A stretch of DNA of 64,000 nucleotides from assembly GCA_002439165.1 (NCBI GenBank), contig DJTE01000011.1, positions 184,239 to 248,238 of the forward strand. Reading direction: 5' to 3'. Under the pieces are notes generated by a model. The model had not been told where the DNA came from. It was given only the letters and a program-made list of their open reading frames with translations, and did no database searches. Shown here piece after piece: positions 1 to 8,532 of this stretch. How positions within the stretch are numbered: position 1 is the first letter of the stretch; each line of letters begins with the position of its first letter. Position numbers and translations under genes: made by a program. Source of the stretch: Chryseobacterium indologenes (lineage in GTDB: Bacteria > Bacteroidota > Bacteroidia > Flavobacteriales > Weeksellaceae).

Positions 1-831
1 CACAAAAAACATTTTTTTATCGTTTTTGTATAAGCGGATCATTCCCATAATGCCGAAAAAGACAAAAATGTTGAAATTATAGATCAGATAGCCCACAGAC
101 TGCAGGAAATCCATAATATACTGTACAAAGCTTTTTTTGAATGTATTCTGTATCCACACCGATCCTTCAGCAGTGTAAGGAGAATTCAGAGGAAGCCCCT
201 GAGAAAGATTCATTACGGAAAGCAAACAGAAAAACAGAAGGAACAGCAGGAAAGAAGAAATCACATACCTCTTTTCAGCCCTGAAATAAAACAAAAAGAC
301 AAGAAGGGCAGGAATGAGCAGGATATTCTGGATATGCAGCCAAAGACTTATTCCCAGAAACAAACCGCTCAGGACGATATAGTTTTTTTTGTTTTCTGTA
401 ATAGCCTTGATCATAGAGAAAAAGAAAAGGCTTATCCAGAGACAGTTATAAGTATATACTTCCACGATTTCCGCATTTCTCCAGAAGGAAAAACTGAAGC
501 CGAAAACAAAAGCTGCGGTAATGGAAACCCACTGTATTTTTGTGATATTGTTTACCATCAGGTAAATAAGGGACACGGTTGCAGCCCCGGAACTAATGAC
601 CAGCAGCCTGCTTGTCGCAATGGCATCCAGTCCGGTAATATCTTTAAGCAGAATTGCCGTATTTACATACAGAAAATGGGTAATGGCCGTTGCAATAGTG
701 GCGTATTGGCCTATTTCCACGGTATGAACAAAACCTACACAGTCTGCGAAAGGGATTCTGCTGAAACTGCCTGCATAATAAATTACTGAAAAAATAAAAA
801 ATAAAAGCAGGGCCGGTAAATATTTAGACAT
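1..831 (-). CDS. Partial polytopic membrane protein, DUF2723-like (O-mannosyltransferase-like)
   Basis: The minus-strand frame is open from the ATG at 829-831 to the left edge, giving 277 codons; the C-terminus lies outside the window. The protein starts MSKYLPALLLFFIF and alternates hydrophobic segments with short charged loops, so it is an integral membrane protein. The arrangement of an early acidic loop (FADCVGF), an H..E loop, and FSFSFWRNAEIVEVYTYN near residue 120 resembles DUF2723, a family of GT-C-fold, protein-O-mannosyltransferase-like proteins. The donor and acceptor are unknown. The start is 2 nt after the stop of the DUF2480 gene, so the two are probably co-transcribed and translationally coupled. 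The family call is from recalled motifs. Confidence 0.65.
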   Translation of the reverse strand, partial: MSKYLPALLLFFIFSVIYYAGSFSRIPFADCVGFVHTVEIGQYATIATAITHFLYVNTAILLKDITGLDAIATSRLLVISSGAATVSLIYLMVNNITKIQWVSITAAFVFGFSFSFWRNAEIVEVYTYNCLWISLFFFSMIKAITENKKNYIVLSGLFLGISLWLHIQNILLIPALLVFLFYFRAEKRYVISSFLLFLLFFCLLSVMNLSQGLPLNSPYTAEGSVWIQNTFKKSFVQYIMDFLQSVGYLIYNFNIFVFFGIMGMIRLYKNDKKMFFV

Positions 832-833
832 AA

Positions 834-1343
834 TTAATTCTTTACAATCGGCACATTGGAGCATGCCTCACCAAACATTAGAGATTTTACAATCGGTTTC
901 AACTGTTCAACCAGTTCAATATAGGCATTTTCCGGAATTTCTTTATCCGAGCATCCTTTTACCAGTACTCTTTTTCCCCTCATTTCATCAAAATCATGGC
1001 GCTGGATGGCGTTATGCATTAAAATTACTTCAAGATCTTCGCGGTTGCCGAACACAATTTTTCGGGTAACATCTGTCAGTTTGGCTGTCAGTAAAAAATA
1101 GGCCCAAAGCGGAACAATGGCTTCTGCCGAATTATAGATATACACATAAGTATCACGATATTCTTCAATATCTATGGCAGCTACTTTTTCACGGAAATCC
1201 TTTTCTTTAAGGATCATTTCCATGAACAGGAAATCTTTAAGGTCGATTCCCTTCCTTACCCCTTTCGGAACGAGGTCTGTAAGATCAAAATTGATCAGTC
1301 CGCTTTCCGCAACTTTATTCCGGATTTCAAATTCTTCTGACAT
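834..1343 (-). CDS. DUF2480 family protein
   Basis: About 169 residues starting MSEEFEIRNKV. An in-frame ATG three codons upstream (1352) exists, but a TAnnTTTG element at 1363-1370 would leave it almost no leader, so I chose the inner start. The order of conserved blocks (NFDLTDLVPKG, LKEKDFRE, YVYIYNSAEAIVPLWAYFLL, VKGCSD.EIP and a C-terminal FGEACSNVP) matches DUF2480, a Bacteroidota-restricted family of unknown function. No signal peptide or membrane segment is seen, so it is probably cytoplasmic. It is divergent from lpxB and immediately upstream of the membrane protein gene at the left edge. No biochemical role can be assigned. Confidence 0.85.
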   Translation of the reverse strand: MSEEFEIRNKVAESGLINFDLTDLVPKGVRKGIDLKDFLFMEMILKEKDFREKVAAIDIEEYRDTYVYIYNSAEAIVPLWAYFLLTAKLTDVTRKIVFGNREDLEVILMHNAIQRHDFDEMRGKRVLVKGCSDKEIPENAYIELVEQLKPIVKSLMFGEACSNVPIVKN

Positions 1344-1362
1344 TTTTATCATTATCTTTGAG

Positions 1363-1370
1363 CAAATTTA
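1363..1370 (-). promoter_or_regulatory. Bacteroidota -7 element for DUF2480 gene
   Basis: On the minus strand this reads TAAATTTG, a full match to TAnnTTTG. It lies about 20 nt upstream of the preferred DUF2480 start. No clear -33 TTG was found at normal spacing. Confidence 0.45.
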
Positions 1371-1474
1371 CAAATTAGATCGATACCAGACTTAATTTGT
1401 TCTCTATCCTTATCATAGAAGCCTCCCATGATGAAAACCAGGTGAGGCAATAAAATAAAAAGATTTCGAAAGAA

Positions 1475-2581
1475 ATGAAATATTACATTATTGCAGGTGA
1501 AGCTTCCGGAGATCTGCACGGAAGCAATTTAATGAAAGCCCTTAAACAAAAGGATGCCCATGCCGAATTCAGGTTCTGGGGCGGGGATCTTATGCAGAAG
1601 CAGGGCGGAACAATCGTAAAACATTACCGCGATCTGGCATTTATGGGATTTCTGGAAGTTGCCATGAACCTGAGAACGATTCTGAACAACATCAAATTCT
1701 GCAAGGAAGATATAAAAAACAATAAACCTGATGTACTGATCCTGATCGATTATCCGGGCTTCAATTTAAGAATTGCCAAATTTGCGAAAGAGCTCGGGAT
1801 CAAAGTCGTGTACTATATCTCTCCGCAGCTTTGGGCCTGGAAAGAAGGAAGGGTAGAGATCATCAGAAAATATGTGGATGAAATGATGGTGATTCTTCCT
1901 TTTGAAGAGGATTTTTATAAAAAACACGGCGTGCATTCCCATTTTGTAGGACATCCGCTGCTCGATGCAATTTCTACACTCCGGGAGATCCGTACTGAAG
2001 ACTTTAAGAAAGAAAACGGACTGAATGAAAAAGAGATCATCGCACTGCTTCCCGGCTCCAGAAAACAGGAGGTGGAAAAGATGCTTGAAATTATGCTTTC
2101 CGTAAGACCGCATTTTAAAGATTACCAGTTTGTAATAGCAGGTGCCCCAAGTCTGCCGAAGGAATTTTACCAGAAATATGTAGATGATAATGTACATTTC
2201 GTTTCCAACAGAACCTATGACCTGCTGAGATGCTCCAAAGCCGCGTTGGTTACTTCAGGAACCGCTACTCTGGAAACCGCACTGCTGAATATTCCCGAAG
2301 TGGTATGCTACCGGGGAAGCCGGATCTCTTATGCCATCGCCAAAAGACTGGTAAAAAATATCAGTTATATTTCCCTGGTCAACCTGATTATGGACAGGGA
2401 AGTCGTAAAGGAGCTTATCCAGAATGATCTTACGACCCCCAACCTGGTGAATGAACTGAATAAAATGCTGAATGGGGAAACAAGAAACAAAGTGTTGAAA
2501 GAATACAGCCTTTTAAGAGAAAAACTGGGCGGAGAAGGAGCCAGCGATAATGCTGCCGATGTTATTTTAAAGATGATTTAA
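1475..2581 (+). CDS. lpxB: Lipid-A-disaccharide synthase
   Basis: A 368-residue GT19 glycosyltransferase that joins UDP-2,3-diacylglucosamine to lipid X to form the lipid A disaccharide 1-phosphate at the inner face of the inner membrane. The N-terminal motif GEASGD is at residues 8-13, followed by FWGGDLM, the LIDYPGFNLR block near residue 90, YYISPQLWAWKEGR, LLPGSRKQEV near residue 190 and SGTATLETAL near residue 261, all characteristic of LpxB. Length is normal for the family. The start follows AAAGAA a few bases upstream. It appears to be a single gene; the next gene starts about 250 nt later and the gap shows no recognisable feature. Confidence 0.97.
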   Translation: MKYYIIAGEASGDLHGSNLMKALKQKDAHAEFRFWGGDLMQKQGGTIVKHYRDLAFMGFLEVAMNLRTILNNIKFCKEDIKNNKPDVLILIDYPGFNLRIAKFAKELGIKVVYYISPQLWAWKEGRVEIIRKYVDEMMVILPFEEDFYKKHGVHSHFVGHPLLDAISTLREIRTEDFKKENGLNEKEIIALLPGSRKQEVEKMLEIMLSVRPHFKDYQFVIAGAPSLPKEFYQKYVDDNVHFVSNRTYDLLRCSKAALVTSGTATLETALLNIPEVVCYRGSRISYAIAKRLVKNISYISLVNLIMDREVVKELIQNDLTTPNLVNELNKMLNGETRNKVLKEYSLLREKLGGEGASDNAADVILKMI

Positions 2582-2828
2582 ATTAAAAAAAGGTTTGAGA
2601 AAATCAGAACGGATCTCCATGTATTGATGATTTTATCAGATATCCGGGCAGGCGGACATTCTGTTTCCGGAAAATAAACATGAATTTCTTTCTTATTTTA
2701 TTGATTTCTATAATAAAAATTCAGGCGCTCTGTTGTTTTCTTCACTGATGTTTACCCGAAGTATTCAGTAATTACAGAGCTTATAACGGACTGGTTAATT
2801 TCCTATATTGGTGAGATAATTAATTCAG

Positions 2829-4598
2829 TTGAACAGGCAGCCTCATTTTATTTTAGCTTTATGTTTCATTCTGGGAATTTTCTTTCAGGATCGTTTTTTG
2901 CTGGATAAAGAATCTGTTTATCTTGTTATAGCAGGCTGTATTCTGATTTTCATTCTGACTTTTTTTCATTCCTACCGGCTGTGTAAATTAAAAGGAATAC
3001 TCCTAATGCTGATGTTTTTCGGAACGGCTGTTACGCTTCATTCCTTTAATACTTTTCAGCCTCGGAACCTATCCGTTTCTTCCGGCGGAGCGATTGTTTT
3101 TAAGATTTCAAAGAAGCTGAACTCAACAGATAAGAATAAGAAATATGAAGCTGATGTTCAGTCGGGGAAAGAAAGATTTGCTGCCGTAGTCTATATCCCT
3201 TCAAAAAATAAGGAACTGGATTTTAAACACTATTACCGGTCGGAAGCTTACATTTCAAAACCTGAACCTCCACGGTATGATTTTCAGTTTAATTATTCCG
3301 GCTACCTGAACAGGAACGGCATTGAATACCAGTGTTATATTCAGAAAGATATCAGTTCGGTCGTAAGAAATGACTTAACGCTTATTGAAAAAGTCAGGCA
3401 GCAGCGGCTTGAAATACTGCAGAAGATCGATCGGTCGGCAATGTCCGGTAAAACAAGGGAGTTTTTAAAAGGAATGATTCTGGCTGACAGAACAGAGATT
3501 GATTCTGAGACCGTACAGGATTTCAGCAGGTCCGGCCTGGTTCATTTCCTTGCCATATCCGGAACCCACATTGTTATTATTTTCGGGATTTTTTACTTCC
3601 TGCTTACCCGTTTCAGTCCACTGCGATTTAGGAAATATGCAGTAGTAATGAGTCTTGTTTTTATCTGGCTGTTTGCAGGATTTATAGGATTCGGAAACTC
3701 GGTGGTGCGTTCCTGTATCATGCTGAGCGTGTATTTTGTATATGTGCTGCTTCAGCGAAAACCGGATCTGCTTCATTCCCTTTCCTTATCAGCACTGATC
3801 ATCCTGTGTCTGGATACCCACCAGATTTTTGATGTGGGATTTCAGCTCAGTTTTCTTGCTGTTCTGGGAATCTTTTGGCTGAATCAGCCTTTGCTGAGAT
3901 ATTTCCCCAGACAGGACCATTATCTGAAAAAACTGCTGTTTAGTACAGTTTCCATATCGCTGTCTGCCCAATTGGCCACACTTCCTCTGGTTCTATATTA
4001 TTTTCATCAGTTTTCACTGATCTCTTTTCCTGCCAATATTCTGATTGTTCCCTTTTCTGAACTCGTTATCGTATTTTCATTCCTGATGACCTTTCTTATT
4101 GCGTTTCAGCTTGATTTTATGCTGATAAACATGGTTTATGATTTCTCTGTTCATATTCTGCTGAAAATAATTCACTGGCTGGCAAAAGCTGATGCAGTCT
4201 ACTATTCAGATATTCCGATGAATGCCGCAGAAGTATTCCTTTTATCCGGAATAGTATACATGTTGGGTGTGATGCTCAGGAAGTATAGCCTTAGAAACGG
4301 AGTCCGGCTGATGGTTGTCGTGGTTCTGTTTTTTGTTTTCCGTACAGGATTTAATGTTTATGAAGGCCGGAAGAATGAAATTCTATTTCATGAAATGAAT
4401 AAAAGTAAATTTTTTTCAATAAAAAAAGGAAATAAAGTAGGCTTTTGGGTGCCTGAAAATTCAGATGAGAAGAAAATCCGGAAATTTATTATCAGCCCTT
4501 ACTGCTCTTCCAGAAGGGTTCACTACTTTTACTTAAAGACATTCCCATCAACAGTACAGCGCGTGGAATATCAAGGCGAAATTTATGATTTAAAATAG
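2829..4598 (+). CDS. ComEC/Rec2-family membrane protein
   Basis: 589 residues, very hydrophobic, with roughly ten predicted membrane spans. The ComEC signature GLVHFLAISGTHIVII occurs near residue 235, preceded by FLKGMILADRTEID, which fits the Competence (ComEC_Rec2) domain; an N-terminal DUF4131-like segment lies around residues 20-170. ComEC forms the inner-membrane DNA channel in natural transformation. The C-terminal metallo-beta-lactamase-like domain of many ComEC proteins is absent: only about 90 residues follow the membrane domain, so this is the short form. The start is TTG; an in-frame stop at 2817-2819 leaves no upstream ATG. Whether the host is naturally competent cannot be judged from this. 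Confidence 0.88.
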   Translation: MNRQPHFILALCFILGIFFQDRFLLDKESVYLVIAGCILIFILTFFHSYRLCKLKGILLMLMFFGTAVTLHSFNTFQPRNLSVSSGGAIVFKISKKLNSTDKNKKYEADVQSGKERFAAVVYIPSKNKELDFKHYYRSEAYISKPEPPRYDFQFNYSGYLNRNGIEYQCYIQKDISSVVRNDLTLIEKVRQQRLEILQKIDRSAMSGKTREFLKGMILADRTEIDSETVQDFSRSGLVHFLAISGTHIVIIFGIFYFLLTRFSPLRFRKYAVVMSLVFIWLFAGFIGFGNSVVRSCIMLSVYFVYVLLQRKPDLLHSLSLSALIILCLDTHQIFDVGFQLSFLAVLGIFWLNQPLLRYFPRQDHYLKKLLFSTVSISLSAQLATLPLVLYYFHQFSLISFPANILIVPFSELVIVFSFLMTFLIAFQLDFMLINMVYDFSVHILLKIIHWLAKADAVYYSDIPMNAAEVFLLSGIVYMLGVMLRKYSLRNGVRLMVVVVLFFVFRTGFNVYEGRKNEILFHEMNKSKFFSIKKGNKVGFWVPENSDEKKIRKFIISPYCSSRRVHYFYLKTFPSTVQRVEYQGEIYDLK

Positions 4599-4673
4599 AC
4601 TTTGCGAAATTCATTTTTCCTGTATTTACAACGTATTAAGCTCTTATTTAGAAAGATTACAAACTGGCTAATT

Positions 4674-4687
4674 GTGAGATTTCTCAC
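4674..4687. promoter_or_regulatory. CRP/FNR-like palindrome upstream of sdhCAB
   Basis: A perfect palindrome, GTGAGA-TT-TCTCAC. Read from 4673 it is TGTGA-N6-TCACT, close to the classical CRP-family half-sites. Its centre is about 42 nt upstream of the start expected from the -7 element at 4711-4718, the position of a class II activator site. The regulator is inferred. Confidence 0.45.
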
Positions 4688-4710
4688 TTTTCGATATTGT
4701 TAACATTTCT

Positions 4711-4718
4711 TAATTTTG
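4711..4718 (+). promoter_or_regulatory. Bacteroidota -7 element for sdhCAB
   Basis: TAATTTTG fits TAnnTTTG, 23 nt before the sdhC ATG. No TTG is present at a suitable -33 spacing, which would fit activator dependence through the palindrome just upstream. Confidence 0.5.
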
Positions 4719-4741
4719 TGGAAATTCAAATTTAAACTTAT

Positions 4742-5404
4742 ATGGCAGGTTTAACGAGTTCTACGATAGGTAGAAAATATGCTATGGCATTATCAGCTAT
4801 GTTTTTGCTGATTTTTCTTATACTGCATTTGACAACCAACTTATTATCAGTTCTTAACCGTGATGCTTTCAATACCGCATCTGACTTTATGGGCTATAAT
4901 CCGTTTGTGCAGTTCTTAATGCAGCCTATTCTTGGTTTTGCAGTTATTTTCCATTTTGTAATGGGGTTTGTTCTGGAAATCAAGAATAATAAAGCACGTC
5001 CGGTAAAGTACGAATCAAACAACCCTTCTGTGAACTCTTCATGGATGTCCAGAAATATGATTATTTCCGGTGCTGTTGTTCTGGCTTTCCTTGCGCTTCA
5101 CTTATATGATTTCTGGTTTCATGAAATTACCTACAAATATGTAGACGGAACAGCTCCTGATGCTGAGCGTTTCTGGCCGGAACTTCACGCGAAATTTGCA
5201 GACCTCTGGAGAGTTGCTTTATATGTGATCTCTTTTGTTCTGTTGGGATTACACTTAGCTCACGGATTTCAGTCTTCGTTCCAGTCTGTCGGGGCAAGAC
5301 ACCCAAAATATACTCCGGTAATCAAAGCCTTCGGAAAATGGTATTCAATCCTTATTCCAGCAGGTTTTATTTTTATCGCAATTTATCACTTTGTAACTCA
5401 ATAA
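4742..5404 (+). CDS. sdhC: Succinate dehydrogenase cytochrome b subunit
   Basis: 220 residues, with five hydrophobic helices and histidines in or near them (LHLTTN, FHFVMGF, LHLYDFWFHE, GLHLAHGFQSSFQS, YHFVTQ). This fits the single-subunit, diheme cytochrome b558 membrane anchor of type B succinate:quinone oxidoreductases, as in Bacillus and Bacteroidota, rather than the two-subunit SdhCD anchor. It binds haem and passes electrons from the SdhAB head to menaquinone. It is the first gene of sdhC-sdhA-sdhB: 15 nt separate it from sdhA and no SdhD gene is needed. A CRP-like palindrome and a -7 element precede it. Confidence 0.95.
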   Translation: MAGLTSSTIGRKYAMALSAMFLLIFLILHLTTNLLSVLNRDAFNTASDFMGYNPFVQFLMQPILGFAVIFHFVMGFVLEIKNNKARPVKYESNNPSVNSSWMSRNMIISGAVVLAFLALHLYDFWFHEITYKYVDGTAPDAERFWPELHAKFADLWRVALYVISFVLLGLHLAHGFQSSFQSVGARHPKYTPVIKAFGKWYSILIPAGFIFIAIYHFVTQ

Positions 5405-5419
5405 TATCAATATACTAAT

Positions 5420-7432
5420 ATGAGTAAATTAGATTCAAAAATTCCGGCAGGTCCTTTAAAGGATAAGTGGAAAAATCATAAAGACCATATGAACCTTGTT
5501 GCCCCAAACAACAGAGATAAGATTGATATTATTGTTGTAGGAACAGGTTTGGCAGGTGGTTCTGCGGCAGCTACTCTGGCGGAGCAGGGATATAACGTAA
5601 AAGCATTCTGCTACCAGGATTCACCGAGAAGAGCACACTCTATTGCTGCTCAGGGGGGAATCAATGCTGCTAAAAACTACCAGGGTGACGGTGATTCAAC
5701 CTACAGGTTATTCTACGATACCATCAAAGGTGGTGATTATAGGGCTAGAGAAGCTAACGTATACAGACTGGCGGAAGTTTCTGCCAATATTATTGACCAG
5801 TGCGTTTCCCAGGGGGTTCCTTTCGGTAGAGATTACGGAGGCCAGCTGGATAACCGTTCATTTGGTGGGGTTCAGGTAAAAAGAACCTTCTATGCCAAAG
5901 GACAGACAGGACAGCAGTTATTGTTAGGTGCCTATTCTGCAATGAGCCGCCAGATCGGTAAAGGAAGAATCAAAATGTACAACCGTCACGAAATGTTAGA
6001 CCTTGTTATTGTTGACGGAAAGGCAAGAGGAATTATCGCAAGAAATCTGGTAACAGGTGAAATCGAAAGACATTCTGCTCACGCAGTTGTTATCGCTTCG
6101 GGAGGGTACGGAAACGTATATTTCCTTTCTACCAACGCAATGGGATCAAATGTTTCTGCAGCATGGAAAATCCACAAAAAGGGAGCTTACTTTGCAAACC
6201 CTTGCTACGTGCAGATTCACCCTACATGTATTCCGGTTCACGGAACTCAGCAGTCCAAACTGACTCTGATGTCTGAATCACTAAGAAACTCCGGAAGAAT
6301 CTGGGTTCCTAAAAAAATTGAAGATTCAGTAGCCATCAGAGAAGGTAAATTGAGGCCTGAAAATATCAAAGAAGAAGACAGAGACTACTACCTGGAGAGA
6401 AGATATCCTGCATTCGGTAACCTTGTACCGAGAGACGTTGCTTCAAGAGCAGCTAAAGAAAGATGTGATGCCGGATACGGAATCGAAAATAATGATACTC
6501 AGGAAGGAGTTTACCTTGATTTCTCCACAGAGATCATGAAAAAAGGTAAAGAAGCCGCTATCGAAAAACATATCCATAATCCTACCGATCAGCAGATCTA
6601 TGATCTTGGTAAGAAGTGGGTTGAGGAGAAATACGGTAACCTTTTCGTTATGTACGAAAAAATTACAGCCGATGATCCATACAAAACCCCAATGAAGATC
6701 TATCCTGCGGTTCACTACACCATGGGTGGTGTATGGGTGGATTATAACCTTCAGTCTACCATTCCGGGATGTTTCGTAATTGGTGAAGCCAACTTCTCCG
6801 ATCACGGGGCGAACAGACTGGGAGCATCTGCACTGATGCAGGGGCTTGCAGACGGATATTTCGTACTTCCTTACACCATTGCAGATTACCTTTCTGCGGA
6901 TATCAGAACCGGAACGATTCCTGTTGATTCAGATGCGTTTAACGAAGCTGAAAAAGGAATTAAAGATAAAATAGATTTCTTCCTGAACAACAAAGGAACC
7001 CATTCAGTAGACTACTTCCACAAGAAACTGGGACACATTATGTGGAACAAAGTGGGAATGGGAAGAACTCCTGAAGGATTGAAAGAAGCAATCAAAGAAA
7101 TTGAAGAAGTAAGAAACGACTTCTGGAAAAATGTAAAAGTTCCTGGTGAAGCAGATGGTATGAACACTGAGCTTGAAAAAGCATTCAGAGTAGCAGACTT
7201 CCTGGAACTAGGACAACTAATGGCTATCGATGCTCTAAACAGAGAAGAATCTTGTGGCGGTCACTTCCGTTGGGATCACGCAACTCCTGATGGAGAAGCG
7301 GAAAGAGACGACATCAACTTCAAATACGTTGGAGCCTGGGAATATCAGGGGAATGATATCAACGCGGAAGTGTTGCATAAAGAAGAACTGATCTACGACA
7401 ACATCGAGGTTAAAACTAGAAGTTACAAATAA
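5420..7432 (+). CDS. sdhA: Succinate dehydrogenase flavoprotein subunit
   Basis: 670 residues. The FAD-binding Rossmann motif VVGTGLAGGSAAATLAEQGY is near residues 40-59 and HSIAAQGGINAAKN near residue 75 carries the histidine expected to bind FAD covalently. The substrate-site block HPTCIPVHG and the arginine-rich region MGGVWVDYNLQSTIPG / HGANRLGASALMQGL follow. It oxidises succinate to fumarate in the TCA cycle on the cytoplasmic side of the membrane. Length and motifs match the long Bacteroidota type B enzyme, which is often reversible and also annotated as fumarate reductase. It sits between the cytochrome b and iron-sulfur subunit genes. Confidence 0.97.
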   Translation: MSKLDSKIPAGPLKDKWKNHKDHMNLVAPNNRDKIDIIVVGTGLAGGSAAATLAEQGYNVKAFCYQDSPRRAHSIAAQGGINAAKNYQGDGDSTYRLFYDTIKGGDYRAREANVYRLAEVSANIIDQCVSQGVPFGRDYGGQLDNRSFGGVQVKRTFYAKGQTGQQLLLGAYSAMSRQIGKGRIKMYNRHEMLDLVIVDGKARGIIARNLVTGEIERHSAHAVVIASGGYGNVYFLSTNAMGSNVSAAWKIHKKGAYFANPCYVQIHPTCIPVHGTQQSKLTLMSESLRNSGRIWVPKKIEDSVAIREGKLRPENIKEEDRDYYLERRYPAFGNLVPRDVASRAAKERCDAGYGIENNDTQEGVYLDFSTEIMKKGKEAAIEKHIHNPTDQQIYDLGKKWVEEKYGNLFVMYEKITADDPYKTPMKIYPAVHYTMGGVWVDYNLQSTIPGCFVIGEANFSDHGANRLGASALMQGLADGYFVLPYTIADYLSADIRTGTIPVDSDAFNEAEKGIKDKIDFFLNNKGTHSVDYFHKKLGHIMWNKVGMGRTPEGLKEAIKEIEEVRNDFWKNVKVPGEADGMNTELEKAFRVADFLELGQLMAIDALNREESCGGHFRWDHATPDGEAERDDINFKYVGAWEYQGNDINAEVLHKEELIYDNIEVKTRSYK

Positions 7433-7456
7433 TCTCCAACCTATAAATATAACATT

Positions 7457-8224
7457 ATGAGTGCAAAAAAAGGCCTACATCTTACGCTGAAAATTTGGAG
7501 ACAGAAAAATAATAAATCTAAAGGTCAGTTTGAGACCTACAAAATATCAGATGTATCTACGGATTCTTCATTTTTGGAGATGCTGGATATCCTGAACGAA
7601 AACTTAATTAACGAAGGAAAAGAACCTATCGCTTTCGATCACGACTGTCGTGAAGGGATCTGCGGTATGTGTTCGCTTTACATCAATGGTAGAGCTCACG
7701 GTCCTGATACAGGTATTACAACCTGTCAGCTTCACATGAGAATGTTCAAAGATGGAGAAACTATCGTTATTGAACCATGGAGAAGTGCTGCTTTCCCTGT
7801 TATTAAAGACTTAATGGTAGACAGAAGCGCATTCGACAGAGTAATGGCTGCAGGTGGTTTCATCTCTGTAAATACCTCCGGTAATACATTGGATGCCAAT
7901 GCAATTCCGGTTCCTAAAGAAGACGCGGACAGAGCGATGGATGCTGCTGCCTGTATCGGATGTGGAGCCTGTGTGGCAACCTGTAAAAACGGATCAGCAA
8001 TGCTGTTTGTGGGAGCCAAAGTTTCCCAGTATGCATTACTTCCACAAGGTAGAGTAGAAGCTAAGAGAAGAGTCCTGAATATGGTGAAAGCTATGGATGA
8101 AGAAGGATTCGGAAACTGTTCAAATACAGGAGCATGTGAAGTAGAATGCCCTAAAGGTATTTCTCTTGAGAATATCGCAAGAATGAACAGAGAATATATG
8201 GCAGCTCTTGTAGATCAGGGATAG
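7457..8224 (+). CDS. sdhB: Succinate dehydrogenase iron-sulfur subunit
   Basis: 255 residues. It carries the cysteine clusters of SdhB/FrdB: CREGICGMC...C for the [2Fe-2S] centre (about residues 66-95), CIGCGACVATC for the [4Fe-4S] centre near residue 160, and CSNTGACEVECPKGI near residue 220 for the third cluster. It carries electrons from FAD in SdhA to the haem/quinone site in SdhC. It is the last gene of the operon, 24 nt after sdhA, and is followed at once by a strong hairpin terminator. Confidence 0.96.
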   Translation: MSAKKGLHLTLKIWRQKNNKSKGQFETYKISDVSTDSSFLEMLDILNENLINEGKEPIAFDHDCREGICGMCSLYINGRAHGPDTGITTCQLHMRMFKDGETIVIEPWRSAAFPVIKDLMVDRSAFDRVMAAGGFISVNTSGNTLDANAIPVPKEDADRAMDAAACIGCGACVATCKNGSAMLFVGAKVSQYALLPQGRVEAKRRVLNMVKAMDEEGFGNCSNTGACEVECPKGISLENIARMNREYMAALVDQG

Positions 8225-8243
8225 AACCGGTTCAGATAGAATA

Positions 8244-8279
8244 AAAAAAATCGTCTCTGCTAAAGAGACGATTTTTTTA
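8244..8279 (+). terminator. Rho-independent terminator after sdhB
   Basis: A perfect stem, AAAAAAATCGTCTCT / AGAGACGATTTTTTT, around the loop GCTAA, with its own T-run. It starts 20 nt after the sdhB stop. Confidence 0.9.
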
Positions 8280-8505
8280 TGCTGTTAAAGTTTGTTAAGT
8301 TCCTTAAAGTGCTTGGTGCTCTTTATATAATAAGTCTATATTTGGTGATCGTATAATATTGTACAGCTAAAGATTGTCTTTTATGGGATTCCGACAGAAA
8401 AGGGAAAATCAATAAAGATTAATTACTGTATAATACCTTATAGCAGGGTTGTTATAAAATTTTCAAAAAAAATAATCGGGGTGAATTAGCAAACCCTAAA
8501 AAACG
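8280..8505. other. Intergenic region, nothing recognised
   Basis: The stretch between the sdh terminator and the lipoprotein promoter shows no ORF with family features on either strand, no RNA gene and no obvious repeat. Confidence 0.5.
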
Positions 8506-8513
8506 TATTTTTG
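8506..8513 (+). promoter_or_regulatory. Bacteroidota -7 element for thioredoxin-like lipoprotein gene
   Basis: TATTTTTG is a full match to TAnnTTTG, 19 nt before the ATG. No good -33 TTG was found. Confidence 0.4.
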
Positions 8514-8532
8514 TGTAATATTAAAAATTGAA

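Noticed and set aside
334..789. Open plus-strand frame of 151 codons
   Set aside because: It lies wholly opposite the partial membrane-protein gene, is poor in hydrophobic or family motifs, and has no ribosome site.
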